Of a DNA stretch of 64,000 nucleotides, positions 1-9,671 are shown piece by piece. Position 1 is the first letter of the stretch. Each line of letters begins with the position of its first letter. A program made the translations under genes and the position numbers. The notes beneath the pieces are model-generated. The model did no database searches. It was not told the origin of the DNA and saw only the letters and a list, made by a program, of their open reading frames with translations. The stretch covers positions 1 through 64,000 of the forward strand of contig JAGYIR010000008.1 in the NCBI GenBank assembly GCA_018402525.1, read 5' to 3'. This DNA comes from Crocinitomicaceae bacterium. Its GTDB lineage: Bacteria > Bacteroidota > Bacteroidia > Flavobacteriales_D > Crocinitomicaceae.

Positions 1-1750
1 CGCCCGAGCAGGCCCTCAACCGCGATGTAGACCACCGCTCCGACCTCTTCGCCCTGGGCCTCATCCTGCACGAGCTGCTGATGGGGCGGCCGGTCTATGG
101 GGTGCCCGAAGGCGCGATGGACCCCCTGGCTGCGGCGATGCGGGCCATCGAAGGCGGCGATACCTCCCGCGCCTGCGCCGATCTCGAGGCCACCATGCCG
201 GCGGTGGGGCCGATCATCACGCGGGCCCTTCAGCCCCGGCCCGAAGACCGCTACCGAAACGGCCAGGATCTGCTGGTAGAGCTGCGCCGGTCGCTGTACC
301 GGGACCGCGGCGCCTATCTGCAGGAATTCTGCGAGTTCTTCTTCGGGACCCTCTACGATCCTGGCCCTGCGCCCACCCTGGACGGGGCCCGCACCAGCGG
401 GCGGGGGCAGCGCCTCTCCATCGAGGAGCGCCTTCGACGCTCGATGGCAGAAGACGGGCCGCCGGCGGGTTCTGCTGATCCCGCCCCCCGCGACCGTCCG
501 CCGCCTGGGGTCGCCGCCTTGCGCTCCAGCGCGGGCCGCGCGGCCGCCCCGTCCGCATCCCCCCCCCGGGCACCCCAATCCTCAGGAGCAGAGATGGCTG
601 GCCAAGGTTCTTCCGGCAATGGCCCCCGGCCACCGGTGGGCGGCGGCGCCTCTCGGGCGGCCCCCTTCGCCCGGCGGCCCCTGCGCCCAGCCCCCGCAAG
701 GCCCTGGGCAACCGGCGGCCCGACGAGACGGGCATGCTGGAGATGGTGCCGCTGCGGGACGATGACGACGAGGCCTCCTCCGATGGCGATCCCAGCGCCA
801 CCGCCTTCTTCGCCATCCCGGCCCCGCGGGCCGAGCGGGGCGCGCCCATGGCGGCCCCGCCCATGACCTCCACGGTGGCCAGGCCGCCGCCGCCGCCCCA
901 TGGGTCGGCCGCAAATGCCGCCCTCGCCGGCCTTCTCCACCTCTGGGCCTCCGCCCATGCCCGGCGTGGGCTGCGCGCCGCCCCCGCCGATGTGGCGGCT
1001 CTGCCCATGGCACCCCCGATGGGCCCGCCCATGGGGGCGCCGCCCATGGGGCCGCCGATGGGCCCGATGGGTGGCCAGCCGCCGATGATCCAGGGCCCCA
1101 TCGCCGGCTATGGCGGGGCCCAGACCCCCTTCCAGGTGCAAGGCCCCCAGCCCGGAGATGCCGGCGCCGCAAGCGACAAGGGCCGCACCCAGTCGCACCG
1201 CGTCTATGCGCTGGTCCTGGGCGTGGTCTTCCTGGTGGGCGTCGCCACCCTGGCGGCGGTGTGGCTGCGGCCGGGCAAGGGCGGGGTGGAGGGCGGCGAG
1301 ACCGTCGCGACCAACAGCACCGCCCCGGTGGTCAATACCACCACCGAAAAGAAGCCCAGGTCCAAGGCCCGACGAGGCGACACGGGAGAACCAGCCGCCG
1401 CGCCTGAACCCCGGCGCAGCCCGCCTTCGGGGGGCGGCTCCAAGAAGAGCTCCGGTGGCAGCACCGCTGCGGCCTCCTCGGCCCCGCCCGCCCCGCGCAC
1501 CACCAGCAACCCGGCCAGCCTCACCATCACCCTGGCGGGCGCTGCGGGGATCTCCGGCGTCGAGGTCTCGTGCCCCAGCGGCTTCCGCGATCGCAAGTCG
1601 ATCTCGTCGGGGCCCGTGGTCTTCTCGGGTGTACCCAAGGAGGCCTGCACCCTCTTCTTCCGGGGGGCGGCCATGGCCAAGTACTACCCGGTCTCCGGCG
1701 GTCAGAACCTCAACTGCACCATCTCGGGCACCCAGGGACTCTGCAACTGA
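1..1750 (+). CDS. Ser/Thr protein kinase, C-terminal part (5' end outside window, frameshifted)
   Basis: The window opens inside a eukaryotic-type protein kinase. Reading from base 3, kinase subdomains VIII-XI are visible: PEQA, then DHRSDLFALG, then the RPEDRY arginine near 245. The catalytic loop lies upstream of the window. A low-complexity Pro/Met/Gly linker follows, with MGPPMGAPP-type repeats at 1006-1080, then a membrane segment (about 1200-1265) and an exported tail ending with several Cys. This layout is common in myxobacterial sensor kinases. The kinase part and the tail are in different frames; adding one base between about 559 and 720 joins them (583 codons), and a C9 run at 559-567 is the likeliest site. 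The linker at 880-1000 may hold a second, compensating pair of shifts. Substrates cannot be inferred. Confidence 0.75.
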
Positions 1751-1788
1751 CCCCGTGATAGGCTTCGGTCCTCCTCGGAGTGCCACCG

Positions 1789-3741
1789 ATGTTGATGCGG
1801 GTCCTGTGCTGCCTTCTCGTCTCCTTCCTGAGCTTCGCTTCGGCGCCGGCCCTGGCTGAGGAAGCCCTGAGCTTCGACGCGGATCCCCGCCTCGAGAAAA
1901 AGAAAGACAAGAAGACCGAAGAAGAGAAGTCCGAAGAAGAGAAGAAGGTCGAGGCCGAAGAAGAGCGCAAGCGCCGCGAGCTTGTCGCCCGGGTCATCGT
2001 GCTCAAGTGGCGCGGCAAGGACACGGACTACGCTGACGAGACCCTGCGCCGCAACGTGCGCAGTCGGATCGCCCGCCCCGAGGCCTGGTTCTTCCCCGAG
2101 GTCGACCTCTACCAGAACGGGCGCAAGGTGCCCGATCGCACGGTGATCCCGGCCAACCAGCCCGCCATCGTGCCCGACAGCAGCGTGCCCGCCATCGACC
2201 AGCGCTCGGTGGAGGTGCTCAGCCTGCCCTGGAATGCCTACGCCAATGCCGACTGGTACCGGGTGGCCGACAGCCTGCGCCTGCTGTCCTCTGGCCTGTG
2301 GTTCATCGACCGGGTCGAGCTGCGCCGCCCGCTGTTCATGCTCTATGCGGCCATCGGCTATGCCTCGGCAAATGCCGACAACGGTGGCCCGCCCTTCTTC
2401 GAGGTCATCGGCGGCCAGACCGTCAACTACTACTACTATATGGCCGCCTTGCTGGCCTACCAGGAGCCCGGCCTGACGGGCAACCTGGCGCCCTTTCCCG
2501 AAGCCAAGAACCCCATCGAATATATCCGCTCCCAGCTCGAACAGGGTGCATTCCCTTCCTTGAAGCTGGACTTTGAGCAGGAGAACGCCTACGACGCCGA
2601 GACCTTCAACAACGAATACGAGGTCTTGATCAACGGGCTGCCCATCTCGCTGGACGCCAACGCCCGCAGCGACATCTTCCTGGGCCGCACCGACGTCTAC
2701 CTCAAGCGCAAGGACACCGGCCACGGCCTGTCCGAGCGCATCGAGGTCACCAAGCTGGAGGACAAGGCCTACTTCGTGCGCGATGTGGCCCGGAAGCGCA
2801 TGGGCATCGAGTTCATCGACCAGCTCTTCCTCAACCCCAACGCCTGCCTGCCCGAGGTCGACGGCGACATCCTCAACTTCCTGGCCATCTACCAGAAGCT
2901 GCACGACAAGGCCGACGTCTACATTGCGGTCCCCTACAAGGGCAACCCCAACAAGGTCTGGATCTGGCAATACGACCGGCGGCGGGCCCAGCTCAAATAT
3001 GTGGGCGGCGGCGCGGACGGCTTCCCGGTGCGCTTCGCCTTCCTGTTCAGCACGGGCATCCTCTACAACGGGGCCAGCCCGGCCATCGACGCCGACCTCT
3101 CCGACGAAGACAGCCTGGCCCCCGACGATGTGGCCAATAGCAACCGCTTCTCGGTGGACAAAGAGCCGGCCACCATCCCCTTCGACTTCGAGCTGCGGCT
3201 GCACTACAACCGCCTGATGGTCAACTTTGGCGCAGAGTTCGGCTACAACGCCGGAAAGAACGCGAAGTGGCAGGAGTATTACCAGACCCCCGGCAAGCAG
3301 AAGGAGGAGGACATCCACACGGCGCGGCTGTCAGACTGCCAGCAGAATGACGACGGCAGCTTCACCTGCGCCGACATCGCCGATGTCTTCAACCGGCGGC
3401 AGTTCAACCGCCACCTCTACCTGGGCGCGGGCATCGTGCTGGGGCGGGACGCGGGCATCGGCTTCGGGCCGCGCTTCGCCTTTCAGTGGGGCTGGCTGAA
3501 CATCCCCCACGCCTTCCAGCCCACCCTGCACTTTGGCTGGGCGATTCAGCCCCCCATCGGCAACTTCGGCGGGCGCTTCCGGCCGATGATCGATCTCGAC
3601 CTGCGCGGCGGCGTCGCCATCGCCCGACAGCGCAGCCTTCAGTACGACCTGGTCGAGGCCACCAAGAACAACTCCGAAAAAGAGGAGCGTCTGGTCGAAG
3701 AGGTGCTGGGTGCCAACCTCGGAGTGGGCTTCACCTTCTGA
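1789..3741 (+). CDS. exported protein of unknown function, probable outer-membrane beta-barrel
   Basis: About 650 residues. An N-terminal signal peptide (MLMRVLCCLLVSFLSF, then an Ala-rich cleavage region) is followed by a highly charged Lys/Glu stretch (about residues 30-65). A long region rich in aromatic residues comes next, and the C-terminal 150 residues have alternating glycine/aromatic strands ending in Phe, as outer-membrane barrels do. I prefer ATG 1789 over GTG 1780 because GGAG at 1777-1780 is well placed for it. It begins 38 bp after the kinase gene and may be co-transcribed. I do not recognise the family; the barrel is inferred from strand pattern and terminal Phe only. Confidence 0.7.
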   Translation: MLMRVLCCLLVSFLSFASAPALAEEALSFDADPRLEKKKDKKTEEEKSEEEKKVEAEEERKRRELVARVIVLKWRGKDTDYADETLRRNVRSRIARPEAWFFPEVDLYQNGRKVPDRTVIPANQPAIVPDSSVPAIDQRSVEVLSLPWNAYANADWYRVADSLRLLSSGLWFIDRVELRRPLFMLYAAIGYASANADNGGPPFFEVIGGQTVNYYYYMAALLAYQEPGLTGNLAPFPEAKNPIEYIRSQLEQGAFPSLKLDFEQENAYDAETFNNEYEVLINGLPISLDANARSDIFLGRTDVYLKRKDTGHGLSERIEVTKLEDKAYFVRDVARKRMGIEFIDQLFLNPNACLPEVDGDILNFLAIYQKLHDKADVYIAVPYKGNPNKVWIWQYDRRRAQLKYVGGGADGFPVRFAFLFSTGILYNGASPAIDADLSDEDSLAPDDVANSNRFSVDKEPATIPFDFELRLHYNRLMVNFGAEFGYNAGKNAKWQEYYQTPGKQKEEDIHTARLSDCQQNDDGSFTCADIADVFNRRQFNRHLYLGAGIVLGRDAGIGFGPRFAFQWGWLNIPHAFQPTLHFGWAIQPPIGNFGGRFRPMIDLDLRGGVAIARQRSLQYDLVEATKNNSEKEERLVEEVLGANLGVGFTF

Positions 3742-3793
3742 CGCAGCCGAATTGCTCGGTTAGGGTTTGGGGAAGCACGGACCCGGAGGTCAG

Positions 3794-4702
3794 ATGCTCG
3801 CCCCTACCCTCTTCCTCGCCACCGCCCTCGCCCAGGCCGCCCCCGCGTCCCCCGCGGACGGCGGCTTGACCTTCCAGTGGAAGCCCGGCGAGACGGTGAG
3901 CTACCTCGCCGAGATGGCCATCGACAGCCCCACGGTGCTCTGGCTCTATGGTCGAGAGAACGCGCAGGCGCGCTTCTTTCGCATCGAGATGGCCGCCCGA
4001 TACGACTGTAGCGGCGGGCCCAAGGGCAAAGAGGTCCTGCTCAGCTGCAGCATCCCCGAGGTTCGCATGGGGGGCACCGCGGTCAGCACCGACCAGGACC
4101 AAGTCCCTCAGATCCTCACCGAGTACCAGGCCCTGCTGAAGTCGGCGACCCTCGAGATCGTGCTGCGCCCTGACGGCCACATCAAGCTGGTGGACATCGA
4201 AGGCATGCCCCAGGACCTGATCCGCGAAAACGACATCCACGAGATGATCCGGCAGCTTGTGCGACGCTCCGTCTCGCCCCTCGGCATGCAGACCCCCAAG
4301 GGCGGCGCCGACCCCGGCCGGTCCTGGCGCCACAAGGGCCCGCCCGCCTTCTTGGAGTTGATCTCCAAGTACGGCAGCTCGGGCGGCATGCGCTACGAGT
4401 ACGCGGTTGCGGGCGAGAAAGGCGGCATCACCGCGATCACCGCCGAGGGTGAGGCCATGGTCGCCACCACCGCCCAGCGCGAGGCCGGCATCCCGGCCTC
4501 CCTCAGCATGGTGGCCAACGGCAGCTACCGCTTCGACACCGGCGCGGGCCAGCTGGCCTATGCCGAGGTCGAGGTCAGCGGGCTCACCACCGCCAGCTAC
4601 TCGCTGCCGGGCAGCCAGCAGGGCTATGGCTTTGGCGCCCGCATGATGCGCATCAACGCAGACGGGTCGATCGAGGGCGTCGAAGGCCCGATTCAGCCCT
4701 GA
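3794..4702 (+). CDS. exported protein of unknown function
   Basis: About 302 residues. A short signal peptide (MLAPTLFLATALAQAAPA) precedes a soluble beta-rich domain. No catalytic motif or membrane anchor is seen. ATG 3794 is chosen because GGAGG (3785-3789) lies just upstream; a longer reading from 3767 would put polar residues before the signal peptide. It follows the preceding exported protein by 52 bp on the same strand and converges with the ATPase gene, whose stop lies 6 bp beyond. The hydrophilic composition suggests a periplasmic or surface protein. Function unknown. Confidence 0.7.
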   Translation: MLAPTLFLATALAQAAPASPADGGLTFQWKPGETVSYLAEMAIDSPTVLWLYGRENAQARFFRIEMAARYDCSGGPKGKEVLLSCSIPEVRMGGTAVSTDQDQVPQILTEYQALLKSATLEIVLRPDGHIKLVDIEGMPQDLIRENDIHEMIRQLVRRSVSPLGMQTPKGGADPGRSWRHKGPPAFLELISKYGSSGGMRYEYAVAGEKGGITAITAEGEAMVATTAQREAGIPASLSMVANGSYRFDTGAGQLAYAEVEVSGLTTASYSLPGSQQGYGFGARMMRINADGSIEGVEGPIQP

Positions 4703-4708
4703 TCGGAC

Positions 4709-6814
4709 CTACTGCAGCTCCTTGACGCTGTCGTACCACTCGCCGAAGTGCACGCGGCTGACCTGCTTGCCCATCTTGACCATCTCGCGCGCCACCGCCT
4801 CGATGGCGTGCGCCATGCCCACCGGCTTGCCCTCGCGGGCGGCCAGGATGCAGGCGTTGATGGCCGAGCTGACGATGTTGCCACCGGCGATGATGAACTG
4901 CTCGGCCAGCATGTCGATGTCGAGATCGTCGGACTTGGGCGCGCCGGCGGGGAAGGCCTTGGACCACAGGATGCGCCGCTGCACCGAGGTGGGCATCGGG
5001 AACTCGATGACCGAACCGAAGCGCCGCAAGAAGGCCTCGTCGATATTCTCTTGCAGGTTGGTGGTCAGCACCGCGCAGCCTTCGAAGGTCTCCATGCGCT
5101 GCAGCAAGAAGCTGACCTCCTGGTTGGCGAAGCGGTCCTGCGCCTGCTTCACATCCCCGCGAGATCCGAACAGCGCGTCGGCCTCGTCAAAGAGGATCAC
5201 CGCCGTGCCGCCTTCTGCCGCGTCAAATATCTCCTTGAGGTTCTTCTCGGTCTCGCCCACCCAGCGGCTGACCACGCTGGAAAGGTCCACCCGGTACATG
5301 TCCAGCCCCAGCTTGTGGGCGATGACCTCGGCCGCCATGGTCTTGCCGGTGCCCGGCCCGCCGCTGAACAGCGCCTTGACGCCGAAGCCCCGCGCCCGCA
5401 CCCGGCTGCCGCCCCACCGGTGGTAGACGGTCTCCTGGTATTTGAGGGTGTCGATGAGGTGTTCGAGCTGGCCCTTGATCTTGTCGGTCAGGATCAGGTC
5501 TTCCCACCGGTAGCGGGGCACCACACACTCGGCCAGGCCCTTGAATTCCGGCCGGCTGCACTCGCGGGCCGCCGCATATAGGGTGTCGAGGTTGGGCTCG
5601 TGGCCGCCACACTCGGCCTGTGCGCGATCGAGCACCCGCTTGAGCGTGGTGCCGCCGATGCTGTAGAAGCGCTCGGCGATCTCGGTGATCTTGTGCTCGG
5701 TCTCGTCTTCCCAGCCGCGCTCGTCAAAGGCCTGGCGCCAGGCCACCAGGCGCTCGTCCAGATCGGTGCGGTGCACCTGCACGGTCACGCTGGGGCGGTC
5801 GGTGCCCAGCAGCACCTCGATGGCGCGCCGATCCGATCCGCCCACCAGCACGGGAAAGGGCAGGGTGGACAAGGCGCCACCCAGCTGGATGACCTGGTTG
5901 CGCAGGGCGGGATCCTCGGCGGTGGACAGCACGTTGATCACATAGGGCAGCGCGCCCTCCAGCCGCAGCTCGCGCACCAGATCCCAGGGCTGGTCGAGGT
6001 ACTGGGTGCAGCGGCTCATGTCCACGCGCACCAGCTGCCGCCCTGCCGCCCGCGCCACCGCGATGGCCGCGCCTTCGCGCCCGCCCACGGTGCTGCCCAC
6101 GATCGCGACCGTGATCTGTTGGGTCAGCCCGCCCGAGATCTCGCCGATGCGGTGCTCCGTGCGATCGGGGATCAGCGGCGCCACATCGGTGGGCATGGGC
6201 GTAAATCCCACCCCTTCGGGCAGGCCGTGGCCTTCCAGCAGCCACTGCAGCAGGCGGCTGCTGGGGTGCACCCGGCGCGAGGTGTGCGTCTCGGCGCCCT
6301 CGGGGGGATCGAGCAGCAGCAGCCGATTCTGGATGAGGGGCGCGCTCTTCATCATGCGCGACTGCAGGGCCAGGCGCTCGATGCGCTGGGTGCGCAACAC
6401 CCGGGTGGCCAGGTCCACGGTGAGGAAGGCCTGGTTCAGGTTGTCGTTGAGATAGGCGAAGATCCGGCCGTAGCCGGCGCTGATCTCGGGGGCGAGGGAT
6501 AGCAGGATGAGGTCGCGATCATCCTCGTCCAGTTCGAAGGCCTGCCGCAGCCGGCCAAAGCGCCCGGTGGGGTCGTCGCGCTGGGCGGCGCTCATCGAGA
6601 TGGCCTGCTCCAGCCCATCGGCCTGCTTGGGCGGGATCTCGATCTCGCCATGCCGCAAGAGCAGCTCGTCCACCTCGTCGTCGGTGATCACCGAGCCCCA
6701 GAACTGCCCCTTGGCGCGCATCGCGGGGCGCTCTCGCTGCCGGCGCACAGCCCGCAACAGGAGGAGGTCGGTCCGGCGCAGCCGGCGCGCCAGCTCTTCG
6801 TAGATCGTGGACAT
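4709..6814 (-). CDS. AAA+ ATPase, eCIS-associated type (Afp15/PVC15-like)
   Basis: 701 residues with two AAA modules. The first (about residues 215-370) is degenerate: VGSTVGGREG sits where a Walker A would be and there is no good Walker B. The second (about 435-690) is complete, with Walker A GGPGTGKT, Walker B VILFDEADALFG and sensor/arginine-finger region NIDEAFLRRFGSVIEFP. This architecture and length match ATPases encoded at the end of extracellular contractile injection system (eCIS) clusters, where they are thought to help assembly or cargo loading. It is last in a minus-strand operon, 87 bp after the DUF4157 gene. ATPase is certain; the eCIS role is inferred from architecture and neighbour. 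Confidence 0.85.
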   Translation of the reverse strand: MSTIYEELARRLRRTDLLLLRAVRRQRERPAMRAKGQFWGSVITDDEVDELLLRHGEIEIPPKQADGLEQAISMSAAQRDDPTGRFGRLRQAFELDEDDRDLILLSLAPEISAGYGRIFAYLNDNLNQAFLTVDLATRVLRTQRIERLALQSRMMKSAPLIQNRLLLLDPPEGAETHTSRRVHPSSRLLQWLLEGHGLPEGVGFTPMPTDVAPLIPDRTEHRIGEISGGLTQQITVAIVGSTVGGREGAAIAVARAAGRQLVRVDMSRCTQYLDQPWDLVRELRLEGALPYVINVLSTAEDPALRNQVIQLGGALSTLPFPVLVGGSDRRAIEVLLGTDRPSVTVQVHRTDLDERLVAWRQAFDERGWEDETEHKITEIAERFYSIGGTTLKRVLDRAQAECGGHEPNLDTLYAAARECSRPEFKGLAECVVPRYRWEDLILTDKIKGQLEHLIDTLKYQETVYHRWGGSRVRARGFGVKALFSGGPGTGKTMAAEVIAHKLGLDMYRVDLSSVVSRWVGETEKNLKEIFDAAEGGTAVILFDEADALFGSRGDVKQAQDRFANQEVSFLLQRMETFEGCAVLTTNLQENIDEAFLRRFGSVIEFPMPTSVQRRILWSKAFPAGAPKSDDLDIDMLAEQFIIAGGNIVSSAINACILAAREGKPVGMAHAIEAVAREMVKMGKQVSRVHFGEWYDSVKELQ

Positions 6815-6901
6815 GGGGCGAAGCTCGATGCGGGTGGCTGCCGGGGCGCGGAGGGGCCGGCGCCGCCCGGGCCGCGCGCCATGCCGGGCTCCGCCGCGTC
6901 C

Positions 6902-7546
6902 TCAGACGGTGTGCTTGGCGTTGCCTGCGCGGTTTCCGTGAATCTCGCGCTTCGTGTCGGTGGCGTCGATCACGCGCCGACACAGCTCCTCCACCACGTC
7001 CGCATGGTTCATTCCCATTCTGCGCATGGCGGCGTAGCCGGCGGCGGGTTCGGGCGTGCGCTTGGCTGCGGGCTTCTCGTCCGCGCCCTGCGCACCCGCG
7101 CCCACCGTCGTGCCCTGGGAGAGCTGGCCCGACGAAGAGCCGCCACCCGCCCCAGCGGAGTGGCCACCTTCGTAGCCGCCCTCCATCGCGCGGTTCAACG
7201 CCATCCGCTCCACCGCCCGCGCCGCGATCTCCTCGGCATCGCGGAAATTCTCGCCCCCACCGCCGCCCCCGCCGTCGCCATGGTCGGCGTGGTACTGCTC
7301 GTGGGCGAAGAGCGCCTGGTCCTCGGCCCGGCCCGGATCGAAGTCCTCGCGCACGATGATGCTGCGATCGAGGGTCATGGCGCGGGCGCCCAGGGACTCC
7401 AAGGCGCGGGTGGCCAGCTCGCCGCGGTAGGCGTGGCCGCCGCCCGGAATGCTGACGCGATCGAGCTGCCCCGTCTCGAGGCGGCGGGAGAGGCGGTCGG
7501 CGATGCCGCCACCAAGGGTGCGGGGGCCGGAAGCGTCGCGGGGCAT
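6902..7546 (-). CDS. DUF4157-type HExxH protein, probable eCIS-linked
   Basis: 214 residues. The first 120 residues resemble DUF4157: a helical start (GGGIADRLSRRLETG), the conserved SLGARAMTLDRSIIV segment, then LFAHEQYHADHG with an HExxH metal-binding motif. A Gly-rich linker and a short helical C-terminus follow. DUF4157 domains are strongly associated with contractile injection systems and often sit on their cargo proteins; the HExxH suggests metallopeptidase activity, for example autoprocessing. It lies 24 bp after the M20 peptidase gene and 87 bp before the ATPase on the same strand. It differs from the classic HELTHVVQQ form but keeps both histidines and the glutamate. Confidence 0.75.
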   Translation of the reverse strand: MPRDASGPRTLGGGIADRLSRRLETGQLDRVSIPGGGHAYRGELATRALESLGARAMTLDRSIIVREDFDPGRAEDQALFAHEQYHADHGDGGGGGGGENFRDAEEIAARAVERMALNRAMEGGYEGGHSAGAGGGSSSGQLSQGTTVGAGAQGADEKPAAKRTPEPAAGYAAMRRMGMNHADVVEELCRRVIDATDTKREIHGNRAGNAKHTV

Positions 7547-7570
7547 GGGTCCTCCGAGGCTGATGCGAGA

Positions 7571-8752
7571 TTATCGCGCTGGAAGGCAGGCGCGGGTGGC
7601 GAGGTCGGTGATCGCGTCCACCGCGCGGTGCAGATCGGCCAGCAACAGGTATTCGTCGGGGCGATGGGCCAGGTCGATGCTGCCGGGCCCAAAGATCAAG
7701 GGTTCGCAGCCCAAGGCCGCGAGGTTGCCGCCATCGGTGGCAAAGGGCGCGCCGGTGGGGCGCGAATCCGGGGCCCAGGGAAGCAGCAGGGGCAGGTGGG
7801 CGCAGCCAGCATCGGTCAGCAAAGACGGGCAGCTGGACAGCAGCTCCAGGCGAATCGCCCCCCCCTGGGCCTCGGCCGCGGTGTGAAGCGCCGCCACGTG
7901 GTCCGCGAGCAGCGCGCCGATCTCAGCCACCGGTTGGCCGGGCAGCGGTCGCACGCCCACGCGGATCTCGCAGTGGTCGGGGACGATGTTCACCGCGGTG
8001 CCGCCCCGCAAGATGGCCGTATTGAGCACCGGCCAGGGGCTGGGAAGGTCGCCTTCGAAGCGGCGATCCGCGGCAAGGGTCTCCTCCAATTCCTCCAAGG
8101 CCAGCAGCACCCGGGTGGCCAGCTTGATGGCGCTCAGGCCCAGGCTGGGCCGGCTGGAGTGGGCCGCGCGCCCAAAGCAGCGAATGCGCCACGTGGCGTG
8201 GCCGGGGTGCAGGCGGCAGATGCGAAAATCGGTGGGCTCGCCGATCACCGTGGCAAAGGGCAGGGGATCGGCGTCGGCCTCGGCCAGCTGTCCCGGCAGC
8301 GCGGCCGACCCGCGGCAGCCCACCTCCTCGTCGCAGGTCCAGAGCAGCACCAGCTCGCGCGCCAGGGCCTCGCCCTTGATGCGGTCGCAGGCCTCCAGGG
8401 TGGCGGCGATGAAGCCCTTCATGTCGCAGGTGCCCCGCCCGTGCAGCCGGTCGCCGCGCTGGCTGAGCTTGAAGGGGTCACTGCTCCAGTTCTGGCCTTC
8501 AACGGGCACGACATCCATATGGCCCGACAAGACGAGCCCCTTGCTGCGGTCGCTGGATCGCGGCCCCCGCCGGCACAGGACATTGACCTTGCCCGCGTCC
8601 ACGGCGAAGCGTTCGACGGCAAAGCCGGCGTCCTCCGCCCGCTGTGCGAGGCCGGCCGCCATCTCCAGCACGGGCTGGTCGCTGACCGTGGGCCAGGCGA
8701 CGAGTCGGTCCAGGGTCTCGACGGCGCGCTGACCGGGGCGGGTTCCGCTCAC
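7571..8752 (-). CDS. M20 family deacetylase/peptidase, acetylornithine deacetylase (ArgE)-like
   Basis: 393 residues from the GTG at 8752, close to the usual ArgE length. Dinuclear-zinc signatures of family M20 are all visible: LSGHMDVVPVEG, RGTCDMKGF, TCDEEVGCRG, a GEPTD segment, and the late histidine in the PGSIDLAHRPDEYL region. The central dimerisation domain (about residues 170-290) is present. ArgE hydrolyses N-acetylornithine to ornithine; close relatives act on other acyl amino acids or dipeptides. The GTG overlaps the TGA of the preceding gene as GTGA, so the two are probably translationally coupled. No arginine-biosynthesis genes are near, so an arginine role is uncertain. A longer upstream reading would run through the preceding gene and is rejected. 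Confidence 0.85.
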   Translation of the reverse strand: MSGTRPGQRAVETLDRLVAWPTVSDQPVLEMAAGLAQRAEDAGFAVERFAVDAGKVNVLCRRGPRSSDRSKGLVLSGHMDVVPVEGQNWSSDPFKLSQRGDRLHGRGTCDMKGFIAATLEACDRIKGEALARELVLLWTCDEEVGCRGSAALPGQLAEADADPLPFATVIGEPTDFRICRLHPGHATWRIRCFGRAAHSSRPSLGLSAIKLATRVLLALEELEETLAADRRFEGDLPSPWPVLNTAILRGGTAVNIVPDHCEIRVGVRPLPGQPVAEIGALLADHVAALHTAAEAQGGAIRLELLSSCPSLLTDAGCAHLPLLLPWAPDSRPTGAPFATDGGNLAALGCEPLIFGPGSIDLAHRPDEYLLLADLHRAVDAITDLATRACLPAR

Positions 8753-9438
8753 CCGGCGGCCCCGTCTTCTTCTTCTTCTTCCTCTTCGAGGCCCTCCCAC
8801 CAGGCGCCGTAGTCCTTGTTCTGCAAGGCCGGGTTGTCCCGAAGCTCGGCGATGACCGCCAGGATCTCCTCGCCATACTTCAGGTCCATCGGGCGGGCCT
8901 TGGTGGGGCAGGTGGCGCCCGAGGCCACGCCCACCGCCGCTTCGGGCTGCTCGGGGATCTTGCGCTTGGCGGGCATGATCTTGGACTCGACCTGGTGGGG
9001 CACGCTCTCCATCGCGGCGCGTTCGGCCTCCTGCGCCTTCTCGATGAGATCGGCACCCCGACCCAGGTTGCCGGCGCACATGGCCTGCGCCGCCTGCATG
9101 TAGAAGCTGGCCGTGTCGTGCCAGCGCGTGGCATCGGGCAGGTGGAAGCCGCTCTCTCCCTTGGCGACCTCTCGGAACCACTCCTCCTGCTTGTCGTATT
9201 CGGCCAGCTCCACCTGCTGGATCTCGTTGACGATCTTGAGCCGCTGGCAGATGAAGGCCAGCAGCTCGTCGCGCTTGCCCTCTGCGCTGCCCAGCTGCGA
9301 CATCACCGCCTGGTTGCCGGTGACCTTGCCGATCTTGGCAAGCTTTTCAGAGGCTGGATCCTCGAGCTGTCCGCCGCTGGTGTGGGCGCGCCCGGAGACG
9401 CGGTTGGTGGCCTTGGGGTCTTTTTGGAGGCTGCGCAT
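8749..9438 (-). CDS. 229-aa protein of unknown function with GNQAV motif, putative eCIS cargo or accessory
   Basis: First gene of the minus-strand operon. ATG 9438 gives a polar start (MRSLQKDPKATNRVSG); longer readings add an unlikely Arg/Ala-rich extension. Residues about 40-55 contain GKVTGNQAVMSQLG, resembling the GNxAVxxL motif seen near DUF4157 domains in eCIS-linked proteins. A helical, charged domain with several Trp follows (about 60-200), then an acidic tail of consecutive Glu. There is no signal peptide, membrane segment or recognised catalytic motif. It is coupled by a 4-base overlap to the M20 gene. That it is injected or loaded is inference from motif and neighbours. Confidence 0.65.
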   Translation of the reverse strand: MRSLQKDPKATNRVSGRAHTSGGQLEDPASEKLAKIGKVTGNQAVMSQLGSAEGKRDELLAFICQRLKIVNEIQQVELAEYDKQEEWFREVAKGESGFHLPDATRWHDTASFYMQAAQAMCAGNLGRGADLIEKAQEAERAAMESVPHQVESKIMPAKRKIPEQPEAAVGVASGATCPTKARPMDLKYGEEILAVIAELRDNPALQNKDYGAWWEGLEEEEEEEDGAAG

Positions 9439-9671
9439 GGCTGCAGCGTAGCACGCGCGGCCCCCGGGCTGGTTGCATGCTGGTTGCGCGCGAAAAGGCA
9501 AGCCAGATGCGGTTTCTGGCCCATGTGGCTTCAAGGGTGCTCCCAGCCCGGAGCCGCCCCGGTTGACCGCCTCGTCGCGGCGCTGGTAGCTTGCAATCAG
9601 AGCCGCAGGGGACCACCCGCCGGCGGCTCCAGCGCCGCCCACTCCGCCTCACTGCTCCGGGTGCCTCGCGA

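Noticed and set aside
1702-3318. Long minus-strand open frame (538 codons) opposite the exported-protein gene
   Set aside because: A GC-rich shadow frame with Val/Gly/Leu-rich low-complexity translation; the plus-strand gene has a signal peptide, RBS and sensible composition.
4748-8812. Long plus-strand open frames opposite the ATPase, DUF4157 and M20 genes
   Set aside because: Their translations are His/Gly/Ala-rich without motifs, and the minus-strand genes contain clear family motifs.
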